From DASQPE01 sp964519805 (GTDB lineage: Bacteria; Gemmatimonadota; Gemmatimonadetes; Gemmatimonadales; GWC2-71-9), in the NCBI GenBank assembly GCA_964519805.1, contig CAZFKN010000002.1, positions 6,566 through 70,565 on the forward strand: a stretch of 64,000 nucleotides of DNA, given 5' to 3'. Below, piece by piece: positions 16,807-26,587 of this stretch. Position 1 is the first letter of the stretch. Each line of letters begins with the position of its first letter. The notes beneath the pieces are model-generated. The model was not told the origin of the DNA. It did not search any database and saw nothing but the letters and a program-made list of their open reading frames with translations. The position numbers were made by a program, and so were the translations under genes.

Positions 16807-16810
<4 letters not shown>
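16118..16810 (+). CDS. sufR: SufR-type Fe-S-sensing transcriptional repressor
   Basis: 230 aa. N-terminal winged helix-turn-helix (about residues 20-85; TARELAAKLGISLNAVRHHIKEL recognition region seen as LGISLNAVRHH). C-terminal domain has the cluster-ligand pattern Cys172, Cys185, Cys210 and Cys213 (HNCAIQAV, PELCAAEA, GCGACEYH), as expected for SufR, which binds a [4Fe-4S] cluster and represses the suf operon when clusters are sufficient. First gene of the operon, overlapping sufB by 4 nt (ATGA). The 13-nt palindrome over its own -35 box is a plausible operator. Confidence 0.92.
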
Positions 16811-18232
<1,422 letters not shown>

Positions 18233-18240
<8 letters not shown>

Positions 18241-19009
18241 GGACACGCAGGGCGTGCTGGACGTCAGGGACCTGCGGGCGTCCGCAGGTGACAAGGAGAT
18301 CCTCCGCGGCATTTCGCTGACGGTCAAGCCGGGCGAGGTGCATGCCATCATGGGGCCGAACGGGTCCGGCAAGAGCACGCTCGCCCAGGTGCTGGCCGGC
18401 CATCCTGCCTACCAGGTCACCGGCGGGGGGGTCCTTTTCGAGGGCCAGGACCTGCTCGATCTGGAGCCGGAGGAGCGCGCCCAGGCCGGCGTCTTCCTGG
18501 CATTCCAGTACCCGGTCGAGATTCCCGGTGTCACGAACGCCTACTTCCTCCGGGCGGCGTACAACGCGCTGCGGAAGGCCAAGGGCCTCGACGAGGTCGA
18601 TCCGATCGATTTCCTCGATATCCTCGAGGAGAGGCTCAAGGTCGTCGAGTGGGGTCCCGAGATCATGAGCCGCGCGGTCAACGCGGGCTTCTCGGGCGGC
18701 GAAAAGAAGCGCAACGAGATCCTCCAGCTCGCCGTCCTGGAGCCCAAGCTCGCCATTCTCGACGAGACCGACTCGGGACTCGATATCGACGCACTGCGCA
18801 TCGTCGCCGCGGGCGTGAACCGGCTCCGAGGCCCGGACCGGTCGTTCGTGGTCGTGACGCACTATCAGCGGCTCTTGAACTACATCGTCCCGGACGTCGT
18901 CCACGTCCTGGTCAACGGCCGGATCGCGAAGTCGGGCGGCAAAGAGCTGGCCCTCGAACTCGAGGCACGGGGATACGATTGGGTGGAAGAGGAGACGGCC
19001 GTCGCGTGA
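18233..19009 (+). CDS. sufC: Fe-S assembly ATPase SufC
   Basis: 258 aa, TTG start overlapping the end of sufB by 8 nt. ABC-type ATPase that powers the SufBCD complex. Walker A GPNGSGKST (around residue 43), signature FSGGEKKRNE, Walker B LAILDETDSGLD and the family-specific H-loop TH in VVVTHYQRLLNYI. LDIDALRIVAAGVN is characteristic of SufC rather than transporter ATPases. Confidence 0.97.
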
Positions 19010-20313
19010 CCGAGACCTACGTCCGTCAGTTCGAGGCCTTCGCGACCAACGGCGGCGCCGAAGGGCCCGCATGGCTGCCGGGCATTCGGCGCGCCGCGAT
19101 CGACCGGTTCGCTGAGGTCGGCTTTCCGACCTCGCGTGACGAAGAGTGGCGCTTCACGCCCGTTGGGCCGATCGCGCAGGCCGAGTTTCGCCCGGCCGGC
19201 GTGGGAGCGGTCACCCGAGAGGCATTGGCGCCGTTTCTCTTTGGTCATGCCGAGTGGCCGCAGCTGGTCTTCGTGAACGGGAAGTTCGCCCGGGAGTTGT
19301 CGGTCATTCCACTGTTGCCGCGGGGCGTGGAGCTTGGCAATCTGGCCGCGGCGCTCCACGCCGACGGGGGCGGCCTGCTCGAGCACCATCTGACCCGGCA
19401 CGCCCGCCCGGAGACCACGCCCTTCGCGGCCCTCAATACGGCGTTTCTGCGCGACGGGGCACTGGTGCGCGTCCCAGCGGGAACGGTCCTGGAGCAGCCG
19501 GTACACCTGCTGTTCGTCACCAGCCCGGATGCGGCGGACACGGTCGCGCACCCCCACAACCTCGTGCTCATCGAGCGCGGCGCCCGTGCGTCCGTGGTCG
19601 AGAGCTACGTCACGCTGGCAGACGGGGCGAGGTATCTCACCAACGCGGTCACCGAGGTCGTGTCGGGCGAGGACGCCTGGACCGAACACACCCGGATCCA
19701 GCGGGAGAGTGAGCGTGCGTACCACGTCGGACTCACGCACGTGGACCAGGCCCGTGGGAGCCACTACCGGTCGTTCACCCTGGCCATGGGCGGGGCGATC
19801 GCCCGCCACAACCTGCACGTGCGCCTGAACGCGCCCGGTATCGAGACCTTGATGTACGGGTTGTACCTGGCCCGCGGCGAGCAGGTCGTGGACAATCACA
19901 CGGCCATCTATCATGACCATCCCAACTGCAACAGCTGGGAGGTCTACAAGGGCGTGCTCGACGACCGGTCGCGCGCAGTGTTCAACGGCAAGGTGTTCGT
20001 CAAGCCCGAGGGGCAGAAGACGGACGCCAAGCAGACCAATCGCAACCTGTTGCTCTCGCCGACGGCCAAGGTCGATACCAAGCCGCAGCTCGAGATCTTC
20101 GCCGACGACGTCAAGTGCACGCACGGCGCGACCGTCGGGTTCCTCGATCCCTCGAGCCTGTTCTATCTCCGAAGCCGGGGCATTCCGCCGGACGTTGCGC
20201 GGAGGGTCCTCACGTACGCGTTCGCGGCGGAAGTGGTGGACGAGGTGGCGCTGGAGCCCGTGCGCAACGAGTTGAACCGCCTCGTGCTCGCCCGCCTGGG
20301 CTACGTCGAGTAA
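19006..20313 (+). CDS. sufD: Fe-S cluster assembly protein SufD
   Basis: 435 aa from a GTG that overlaps the sufC stop (GTGA); the longer in-frame reading through sufC is rejected. Homologue of SufB that completes the scaffold. N-terminal helical part contains FPTSRDEEWRFTPV, the beta-helix core has FRPAG and FVNGKFARE; the C-terminal CTHGATVGFLDPSSLFYLRSRGI is diagnostic and holds the conserved His used in cluster formation. Size and order are as usual. Confidence 0.96.
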   Translation: MTETYVRQFEAFATNGGAEGPAWLPGIRRAAIDRFAEVGFPTSRDEEWRFTPVGPIAQAEFRPAGVGAVTREALAPFLFGHAEWPQLVFVNGKFARELSVIPLLPRGVELGNLAAALHADGGGLLEHHLTRHARPETTPFAALNTAFLRDGALVRVPAGTVLEQPVHLLFVTSPDAADTVAHPHNLVLIERGARASVVESYVTLADGARYLTNAVTEVVSGEDAWTEHTRIQRESERAYHVGLTHVDQARGSHYRSFTLAMGGAIARHNLHVRLNAPGIETLMYGLYLARGEQVVDNHTAIYHDHPNCNSWEVYKGVLDDRSRAVFNGKVFVKPEGQKTDAKQTNRNLLLSPTAKVDTKPQLEIFADDVKCTHGATVGFLDPSSLFYLRSRGIPPDVARRVLTYAFAAEVVDEVALEPVRNELNRLVLARLGYVE

Positions 20314-20321
20314 CGGATCCC

Positions 20322-21587
20322 GTGCCCCCCACGTCGGTTGCCTCCGATGCCCGCAGCGTCCCCGCCCGTTTGGACGTGGCGCGCGTGCGAGCGGAGTTCC
20401 CCATCCTGGCCACGCGGGTGCACGGCAAGCCGCTCGTCTACCTCGACAATGCCGCCACGACGCAAAAGCCGCGCGCGGTGCTGGACGCGATCCTCGACTA
20501 CTACGCCACCGAGAACGCGAACATCCATCGCGGCGTCCACTACCTGAGCGAGCAGGCGACAGAGGCCTACGAGGGCGCGCGGGAAAAGATCGCGCGCTTT
20601 CTGAACGCGGGGTCGCCTCGCGAGATCATCTTCGTTCGGGGTGCCACCGAGGGCATCAACCTCGTCGCTCAGAGCTTCGGGCGATCGGCGATGCGTCCCG
20701 GCGACGAAGTGCTCATCACCGGGATGGAGCATCACTCGAACATCGTGCCCTGGCAGCTCCTGGCGGAGCAGAAGGGGATCGTCCTCCGGGTGGCGCCGAT
20801 CACCGAGACCGGAGAGCTCGACCTCGCCGCGTTCGAACGGCTCATCGGCGAGCGTACGAGGCTGATCTCGGTCGTCCAACTGTCGAATGCGCTCGGGACG
20901 GTGAACCCCATCCGGCCCATCACGGCCGTCGCGCACAGCCGCGGGATCCCGGTGCTGGTGGACGGCGCGCAGTCCGCTCCTCATTTGGCGGTCGACGTAC
21001 GGGCGCTCGACTGCGACTTCTTTGCGTTGTCGGGTCACAAGCTGTTCGGGCCGACCGGCATCGGCGTGCTCTACGGTCGCGAGGCGTGGCTCGACCGCAT
21101 GCCCCCCTGGCAGGGCGGCGGCGACATGATCTCGTCGGTAACCTTCGAGCGGTCCACCTGGGCCGGACTGCCGTCCAAGTTCGAGGCGGGCACACCCCAC
21201 ATCGCGGGCGCGATCGGACTCGGCGCGGCGGTCGATTGGCTCTCCGCGATCGGCCTCGACACGGTCGCCGCCTACGAGGACGAGCTGCTCCGGTACGCCA
21301 CCGCCGAGGTGGGTCGCATTCCGGGTGTGACGCTGATTGGAACCGCGCCGCAGCGGGCGAGCATCCTGAGCTTCGCGGTCGGGGGCGTGCACGCGCACGA
21401 TGTCGGTCAGGTGCTGGACCTCGAGGGCGTGGCCATTCGTGCGGGGCACCATTGCGCCCAGCCGGTGATGCAGCGGTTCGGCGTGCCCGCGACGGCGCGC
21501 GCCTCGTTCGCGCTGTACAACACCCGGGCCGAGGTCGACGCCCTCGTCGCCGGCCTTCTCAGGGTCAAGCAGGTGTTTACCCAATGA
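20322..21587 (+). CDS. sufS: cysteine desulfurase SufS
   Basis: About 421 aa from a GTG at 20322, 8 nt after sufD; an ORF extending back into sufD is not used. Class V PLP enzyme that takes sulfur from cysteine as a persulfide. YLDNAATTQKP (N-terminal), NIHRGVHYLSEQAT, the PLP lysine in LSGHKLFGPTG and the catalytic Cys in IRAGHHCAQP (short group II loop) are present. This loop type fits with the SufU partner that follows. ATGA overlap with sufU. Confidence 0.96.
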   Translation: MPPTSVASDARSVPARLDVARVRAEFPILATRVHGKPLVYLDNAATTQKPRAVLDAILDYYATENANIHRGVHYLSEQATEAYEGAREKIARFLNAGSPREIIFVRGATEGINLVAQSFGRSAMRPGDEVLITGMEHHSNIVPWQLLAEQKGIVLRVAPITETGELDLAAFERLIGERTRLISVVQLSNALGTVNPIRPITAVAHSRGIPVLVDGAQSAPHLAVDVRALDCDFFALSGHKLFGPTGIGVLYGREAWLDRMPPWQGGGDMISSVTFERSTWAGLPSKFEAGTPHIAGAIGLGAAVDWLSAIGLDTVAAYEDELLRYATAEVGRIPGVTLIGTAPQRASILSFAVGGVHAHDVGQVLDLEGVAIRAGHHCAQPVMQRFGVPATARASFALYNTRAEVDALVAGLLRVKQVFTQ

Positions 21588-22024
21588 CCGGGACGAGCGC
21601 GTTGTATCAGGACGTGATTCTGGAGCACAACCGGGCGCCACGAAACTTCCGCCGCATGGACGACGCGGACCGCCACGCAGAGGGACGCAATCCCCTGTGC
21701 GGTGACCAGCTCACCGTGTGGCTCAAGCTGGACGGCGACGTGATCGCCGACGTGAGCTTCCACGGCTCCGGGTGTGCCATCTCCAAGGCATCGGCGTCGA
21801 TCATGACCGCTGCGGTGAAGGGGAAGAATCGGACGGAGGTGCGTCGCTTGTTCGAGCGCTTCCATGAGGTCGTGACCGGCAAGGGCCATCGAGAGGACCT
21901 CGGCAAGCTCGCGGTGTTCTCGGGCATCTCGTCCTTCCCGGTTCGAGTGAAATGCGCGACGCTGCCCTGGCACGCGCTGAACGCGGCGCTGGAGCAGGGC
22001 GCCGATCAGGTATCGACGGAGTAG
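21584..22024 (+). CDS. sufU: SufU zinc-dependent sulfurtransferase
   Basis: 146 aa. Accepts persulfide from SufS. Conserved zinc ligands are LCGDQLTVW (Cys and Asp), GSGCAISKAS (Cys) and RVKCATLPWHAL (Cys), with the SufU-specific insertion between the second and third Cys. N-terminal YQDVILEHNRAPRNF is typical. Starts inside the sufS stop. It identifies this as the Gram-positive/actinobacterial type SufBCDSU operon, lacking sufE and sufA. Confidence 0.95.
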   Translation: MTGTSALYQDVILEHNRAPRNFRRMDDADRHAEGRNPLCGDQLTVWLKLDGDVIADVSFHGSGCAISKASASIMTAAVKGKNRTEVRRLFERFHEVVTGKGHREDLGKLAVFSGISSFPVRVKCATLPWHALNAALEQGADQVSTE

Positions 22025-22075
22025 TGAAACGGTTCGCCGCGGATGAGGCCTTAGCTTTCAGAGGAGTCTGGTAAC

Positions 22076-22504
22076 ATGCCTTACGATCCCCGACTCGTCG
22101 CTCCCATGCGCGATGAGATGGTGCGGATGGGCGCGAAGGAGCTGAAGACGGTGACCGAGGTCGACGAGGCACTCGGCGACCAGAGGGGGACCATGCTGGT
22201 CTTCGTCAACTCGGTGTGTGGATGCGCGGCGGGCAACGCTCGACCGGCGCTGGCTTACGCGCTGAAGCACAATATCCTGCCACACCAGGTGGTCACGGTC
22301 TTCGCGGGCCAGGACGTCGACGCCACCGCGCGGGCGCGCCAGTACTTCAACGATTACCAGCCAAGCTCCCCCTCGATGGCGCTTCTTCGAGACGGGGAGG
22401 TCGTGCACTTCATCCACCGGCACCAGATCGAGGGCCAGTCACCCCAGACGGTGGCGGCCAACCTCACAGCCGCCTTCGACAAGTTCTGCGGCGCGACGGT
22501 GTGA
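22076..22504 (+). CDS. bacilliredoxin BrxA/BrxB family protein
   Basis: 142 aa, with GAGGAG 10 nt before the ATG. NSVCGCAAGNARPAL gives the CGC active site (Cys48, Cys50) of the YphP/YqiW (BrxA/BrxB) family, which removes bacillithiol or similar thiol adducts from proteins; the GQDVDATARARQYF and SPSMALLRDGEVVHFIHRH segments are family-typical. It follows sufU by 51 nt and is probably in the same transcript or a second transcription unit. Whether the organism makes bacillithiol cannot be seen here; another thiol may be the substrate. Confidence 0.9.
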   Translation: MPYDPRLVAPMRDEMVRMGAKELKTVTEVDEALGDQRGTMLVFVNSVCGCAAGNARPALAYALKHNILPHQVVTVFAGQDVDATARARQYFNDYQPSSPSMALLRDGEVVHFIHRHQIEGQSPQTVAANLTAAFDKFCGATV

Positions 22505-22505
22505 C

Positions 22506-22790
22506 GTGAGCGGACGCATCTTTCACGAGGGCCATCAGGCGCTGCACGGTATCACGGTCGTGCTCGCGACCACCGGCCCGGTCACGTACGTCGGCCGCTT
22601 CGACACGCAGGACGCGGCCGGCGTGCACCTGCTGGATGTGGCTATCCATGACGCCGGCGAAGCCGCCATGTCGAGGGAGGACTTCCTCCGTCGGACGCTC
22701 AAGTTCGGCGTGCGCGCGGAGCGGAAGCATTTGCTCGTGCCGTCCGGTGAGGTGGCCAGCGTGCTGCCTCTGAACACCGTAAGCGGCTGA
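22506..22790 (+). CDS. conserved-looking protein of unknown function after bacilliredoxin
   Basis: 94 aa, GTG start 1 nt after the bacilliredoxin stop. No recognised domain. The sequence reads as a beta-rich, charged protein: GITVVLATTGPVTYVGRFD then LLDVAIHDAG and LKFGVRAERKHLLVPSGEVASV. A single Glu/His-rich region; no Cys. The tight spacing to the bacilliredoxin gene and position before mnmG suggest a stable gene, perhaps a redox-linked accessory. I cannot assign a function. Confidence 0.6.
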   Translation: MSGRIFHEGHQALHGITVVLATTGPVTYVGRFDTQDAAGVHLLDVAIHDAGEAAMSREDFLRRTLKFGVRAERKHLLVPSGEVASVLPLNTVSG

Positions 22791-22814
22791 ACGACCTGCG
22801 GTGAGGTCCGCGGC

Positions 22815-24695
22815 ATGACGGACTTCGACGTCGTCGTCATCGGGGGCGGCCACGCGGGCACGGAAGCCGCCGCACTGGCCGCGCGTGCCGGCGCCCGCAC
22901 TCTGCTTCTCACCCAGAATCTCGAGACGATCGGTCAGATGTCGTGCAATCCCGCCATCGGCGGGATTGCAAAGGGCACGATCGTGCGCGAGGTCGACGCG
23001 CTTGGTGGCATCATGGGGCGGGCCACCGATCTCGCGCGCATCCAGTTCCGGATGCTCAATCGGTCGAAGGGGCCTGCCGTCTGGTCGCCGCGGGCGCAGT
23101 GTGACCGCGGTCTGTATCGACGCGCAGTGCGCACGCTGCTCGAACGTCAGCCGCGGCTCGCTTTTGCGCAGGGCACGGTCACCGAATTCGTGATGCAGGG
23201 CCGGGCGGTCGTCGGCGTGGTTACGGGGGATGGCCGGCGATTCCATGCGCGGACCGTTGTGCTCACGGCGGGAACGTTTCTCCGCGGGCAGATCCATCTT
23301 GGGCTCGACCATCGGGTGTCCGCCGGCCGGGCGGGAGATCCGGCATCGTTGGAGGTCGCGCAAGCACTTGTAAATATTGGACTTACTGTATCGCGCTTCA
23401 AGACAGGGACCCCCCCGCGAATCGACGGCCGGACGGCGGATCTTGCCAGCCTCTATCGCCAGGACGGAGACCCGAACCCGTACTGGTTTTCCTCGTTGGA
23501 GCGGGCGCCCCACCCTCGTCAGCTCCCATGCTACCTGACCTGGACCGACGGACGCCTACGGGAACTGGTCGCGCGGCATCTGGGAGAGTCTGCCCTGTAC
23601 GGTGGAGTGATCAGCGGCCGGGGACCGAGATACTGTCCCTCGATTGAGGACAAGATCGTGAAGTTCCCCGATGCCGACCGGCATCAGGTGTTCCTCGAGC
23701 CGGAGGGGCTCGACACGTGCGAGATGTACGTGAACGGGCTGTCTACGTCGCTGCCGAGCGATCTACAGCTGGCGATGCTGCGGACAGTGCGCGGCCTCGA
23801 GCGGGTGGAGATGACGCGTCCAGGCTATGCGATCGAATACGACTACGTCCCGCCGACGCAGCTCCGCCCGACGCTGGAGGTACGGGAAGCGGACGGGCTG
23901 TTTCTGGCGGGGCAGATCAACGGTACCACCGGCTATGAGGAAGCCGCCGGGCAGGGAGCGATCGCGGGCCTCAACGCGGCGGCACGGGTGCTGGGGAGGG
24001 ACCCGGTGACACTTCGGCGCGACGAGGCGTTCATCGGGATCCTAGTGGACGACCTGGTAACGCGAGGGGTCGATGAACCGTATCGTCTGTTTACCTCGCG
24101 CGCCGAATACCGGTTGCTGTTGCGACAGGACAATGCGTTGCGTCGGCTGCTTCCGGTATCGGAGCGCCTCGGACTTCTGTCCCCGGACGAGCTGGCGGCG
24201 GCGCGGAAACAGATCGACGGCGAGGACCGGATGAGCGCGGCTGCGGCGGTAACCACGATCCGTCCGGCGGACGCGAACCCCATACTCGCGACGGTGGGCG
24301 AAACGATCGCGGCGCCGGAGCGAATCTCCCCGCTGGTCCGGCGACCCGGGGTGTCGCTCGCGGGGCTTCTGCGCGCGGCGGGGGTCGCGGATGTCTCCGA
24401 TGAGGCGTGCGTGTCTGCCGAGGTGGAGATCAAGTATGCCGGCTATCTGGCCCGCGAGCGGGAGGCCGCGGCTCGGCTCGCGGAGCTCGACGGCTTTCCC
24501 TTGCCCGCTGGGCTTCACTACGACGAGCTTGGCTCGATTTCGTACGAAGCGAGGGAAAAGCTGTCGGCGACCCGTCCCGCGACGGTCGGCCAGGCTGGTC
24601 GGATTCCGGGCGTATCCCCGAGCGACCTACAGAACCTGGTGATCGCGGTCTTGCGGTTCCGCGAGAGCCCTGTTTCACGTGAAACAGCGAGCTGA
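22815..24695 (+). CDS. mnmG: tRNA uridine-5-carboxymethylaminomethyl modification enzyme MnmG (GidA)
   Basis: 626 aa. Flavoprotein that with MnmE modifies the wobble uridine (cmnm5U34) of tRNAs. FAD motif VVIGGGHAGTEAA at residue ~6, GGIAKGTIVREVDALGG, and the long MnmG body (TYCPSIEDKIVKFPD as YCPSIEDKIVKFPD, GLDTCEMYVNGLSTSLP, LFLAGQINGTTGYEEAA) are all present. The C-terminal helical domain ends with a run that contains a parS site (24671-24686) inside the last codons. In many bacteria mnmG is followed by rsmG and then parAB; here rsmG is missing and parA follows at once. Confidence 0.97.
   Translation: MTDFDVVVIGGGHAGTEAAALAARAGARTLLLTQNLETIGQMSCNPAIGGIAKGTIVREVDALGGIMGRATDLARIQFRMLNRSKGPAVWSPRAQCDRGLYRRAVRTLLERQPRLAFAQGTVTEFVMQGRAVVGVVTGDGRRFHARTVVLTAGTFLRGQIHLGLDHRVSAGRAGDPASLEVAQALVNIGLTVSRFKTGTPPRIDGRTADLASLYRQDGDPNPYWFSSLERAPHPRQLPCYLTWTDGRLRELVARHLGESALYGGVISGRGPRYCPSIEDKIVKFPDADRHQVFLEPEGLDTCEMYVNGLSTSLPSDLQLAMLRTVRGLERVEMTRPGYAIEYDYVPPTQLRPTLEVREADGLFLAGQINGTTGYEEAAGQGAIAGLNAAARVLGRDPVTLRRDEAFIGILVDDLVTRGVDEPYRLFTSRAEYRLLLRQDNALRRLLPVSERLGLLSPDELAAARKQIDGEDRMSAAAAVTTIRPADANPILATVGETIAAPERISPLVRRPGVSLAGLLRAAGVADVSDEACVSAEVEIKYAGYLAREREAAARLAELDGFPLPAGLHYDELGSISYEAREKLSATRPATVGQAGRIPGVSPSDLQNLVIAVLRFRESPVSRETAS
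24671..24686. promoter_or_regulatory. parS centromere site 1 (perfect 16-bp match)
   Basis: TGTTTCACGTGAAACA, an exact match to the universal chromosomal parS consensus, read within the last codons of mnmG. It is the loading site for ParB, whose gene is 1 kb downstream. Confidence 0.95.
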
Positions 24696-24759
24696 GTAGA
24701 CCCATCCCCGCCAGGCGTGGGTTGGCGTGGCTCGTCGCCAGTGGCGCCTCGAATGCCCC

Positions 24760-24775
24760 GGTTTCACGTGACACA
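24760..24775. promoter_or_regulatory. parS centromere site 2 (14 of 16 match)
   Basis: GGTTTCACGTGACACA, differing from the parS consensus at positions 1 and 13. Lies between mnmG and parA, 89 nt from site 1. The core TTTCACGTGA is intact. Confidence 0.85.
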
Positions 24776-24891
24776 GTGCCCTCCGTCATTGCCCATCCAG
24801 GTGTCATTCCTATATTTCGTCGCACACGCCCACGGATAGGGAACGCCGCTCCCGGACGCCATCCTGGTGTCAAGCTGTCAACTTACTACGC

Positions 24892-24897
24892 TACAAT
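24892..24897 (+). promoter_or_regulatory. candidate -10 (TACAAT) of parA
   Basis: TACAAT lies 14 nt before the parA ATG. The best -35 guess is TGTCAA at 24868-24873 (18-nt spacer), a weak match. No ribosome site precedes the ATG. Confidence 0.4.
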
Positions 24898-24911
24898 AGC
24901 TTACTGAACTA

Positions 24912-25727
24912 ATGGCGAGAATTATCTCGATCGCGAATCAGAAGGGTGGCGTCGGCAAGACGACCACTGCCGTGAATCTCGCCGCGTCGCTCGCCATCGC
25001 GGAGCGGCGTACCCTCCTCGTGGATGCTGATCCGCAGGGAAATGCGACAAGCGGCGTCGGCATTCTCAAGGGCGCGGTCCGCTTCTCGCTCTATGACGCC
25101 ATGGTGGATGGTCGTCGTGTCGGCGACGCCATTCTGCATCACGAGGCGCTGCCGCATCTTGATGTGCTGCCCGCGACGCAGGATCTCGTCGGCGCCGAGC
25201 TCGAGTTGGTCAATCGTGAAGGGCGGGAGCGCGCGTTGCGCGCGGCGCTCGAGCCGATCGAGAACTCATACGATGTCGTCATCGTGGACTGCCCGCCCTC
25301 GCTGGGGCTCATCACCCTCAACGTCCTCACCGCCTCGGATGGCCTGCTGATTCCCATTCAGTGCGAGTATTACGCGCTGGAGGGCATCTCCCAGCTGCTG
25401 AACACCGTCCGACTCGTCCAACAGAACTTCAATCCTCCACTCGCGATCGACGGCGTGCTGCTCACGATGTACGACTCACGCCTGAATCTCTGCCGCCAGG
25501 TCGCAGAGGACGCCAAGGAATATTTCGGCGCGAAGGTCTTCCGCACTCCCGTGCCCAGGAACGTCCGGCTCGCCGAGGCGCCGAGCTTCGGCAAGCCGAT
25601 CCTGCTGTACGACGTGCAGTCGGTCGGGGCGAAGAGCTACCTCGCGGTTGCGCAGGAGCTGCTGCACCGCCTCGAGAGTCCGCCGGTACCGGAGCCGGAG
25701 TCGCCACTCCCCGAGGTGATCCGATGA
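24912..25727 (+). CDS. parA: chromosome partitioning ATPase ParA (Soj)
   Basis: 271 aa. Deviant Walker A KGGVGKTTTAVNLAAS at residue ~10, VDADPQGNATSGVG (Walker A' / switch I), VDCPPSLGLITLN (Walker B) and the C-terminal NVRLAEAPSFGKPILLYD of Soj-type proteins. Drives segregation of the origin region with ParB and parS. No N-terminal HTH, so it belongs to the chromosomal type Ia-small class. Overlaps parB by 4 nt. Confidence 0.97.
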   Translation: MARIISIANQKGGVGKTTTAVNLAASLAIAERRTLLVDADPQGNATSGVGILKGAVRFSLYDAMVDGRRVGDAILHHEALPHLDVLPATQDLVGAELELVNREGRERALRAALEPIENSYDVVIVDCPPSLGLITLNVLTASDGLLIPIQCEYYALEGISQLLNTVRLVQQNFNPPLAIDGVLLTMYDSRLNLCRQVAEDAKEYFGAKVFRTPVPRNVRLAEAPSFGKPILLYDVQSVGAKSYLAVAQELLHRLESPPVPEPESPLPEVIR

Positions 25728-26587
25728 CCGAAACGAAGCGGCTGGGCCGAGGACTCGAAGCCCTCCTGGGCCCGATCACGCGCGAGCAGGCGGAGGCTTC
25801 AGGTGCGCTCCGGGAGCTCGCGGTCACTGTTGTGCACCCGAATCCCTTCCAGCCGCGGACGCGCTTGGACGAGACGGCATTGGCCGAGCTGGCGGCCTCG
25901 ATCGAAACGTCCGGCCTGCTCCAGCCGGTGGTAGTGCGGCCGCGGAACGGCGGCTATGAGCTGATCGCGGGCGAGCGCCGCTGGCGGGCGGTACAACGGC
26001 TCGGTTGGCCGACGATCCCGGCCGTGATCAAGGACGTGGACGATCAGACGCTGCTCACGCTCGCGCTGGTCGAGAACCTGCAGCGGGATGACCTTTCGCC
26101 GATCGACGAAGCGCAGGGGTATCGACGGTTGATGGAGGAGTTCGCTCTGTCGCAGGTGGAAGTGGCCCGTGCCGTCGGACGCCACCGCACCACGGTTGCC
26201 AATCTGCTCCGGTTGCTGAAGCTGCCGGAGGAGGTGTTGAGTCTGGTTCACGAGGGCAAGCTCTCGGAGGGCCACGCCCGTGCCCTGCTGGCGCTCGAGC
26301 ACCCGGAGGCTGTCGCCCGGCTCGCCAAGCGCGCAGTGGCCGAGGGGTGGTCGGTCCGGGAGGTGGAATCTCGCGTACGCGGGGATGGTCGCGGGCGGCG
26401 ACGCGAGCCGCGTCCGCTCACGCCGGAGGGCCGTCGGGTGGAAGAGGCGCTCCGAAGGCGACTGGGAACCGACGTCCGGATTCAGGCGGGCCGCAGGGGG
26501 CGGGGCGTGCTCGCGATCAGCTACTACTCCAACGACGACCTCGCCCGCGTGCTCGAGCTCATCCTGGGCGAACCGTTCACGGGATGA
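25724..26587 (+). CDS. parB: chromosome partitioning protein ParB
   Basis: 287 aa from the ATGA overlap with parA. N-terminal KRLGRGLEALLG (the ParA-contacting peptide), VHPNPFQPRT, CTP-binding box with GERRWRA (the GERRxR motif) and LVENLQRDDL; then the HTH SQVEVARAVGRHRTTVANLLRLLKLP that recognises parS. A C-terminal dimerisation domain follows an Arg-rich linker. It spreads from parS as a CTP-dependent clamp. Overlaps the M23 gene by 4 nt. Confidence 0.97.
   Translation: MTETKRLGRGLEALLGPITREQAEASGALRELAVTVVHPNPFQPRTRLDETALAELAASIETSGLLQPVVVRPRNGGYELIAGERRWRAVQRLGWPTIPAVIKDVDDQTLLTLALVENLQRDDLSPIDEAQGYRRLMEEFALSQVEVARAVGRHRTTVANLLRLLKLPEEVLSLVHEGKLSEGHARALLALEHPEAVARLAKRAVAEGWSVREVESRVRGDGRGRRREPRPLTPEGRRVEEALRRRLGTDVRIQAGRRGRGVLAISYYSNDDLARVLELILGEPFTG

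Larger units (their letters stand above)
24696..24911. other. mnmG-parA intergenic region
   Basis: 216 nt with the second parS site, a short AT-richer region near 24810-24900 and the presumed parA promoter. No DnaA-box cluster was recognised, so oriC is not placed here even though mnmG-parAB is often near the origin. Confidence 0.6.

Noticed and set aside
18880..20124. 414-codon minus-strand frame across sufC/sufD
   Set aside because: Shadow of the Suf genes; composition non-protein-like.
24722..24907. 61-codon frame between mnmG and parA
   Set aside because: Overlaps the second parS site and promoter; no coding signal beyond an open frame.
24700..24911. Possible replication origin next to parS
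   Set aside because: No cluster of DnaA boxes or AT-rich unwinding element was seen; dnaA and dnaN are not in the window.
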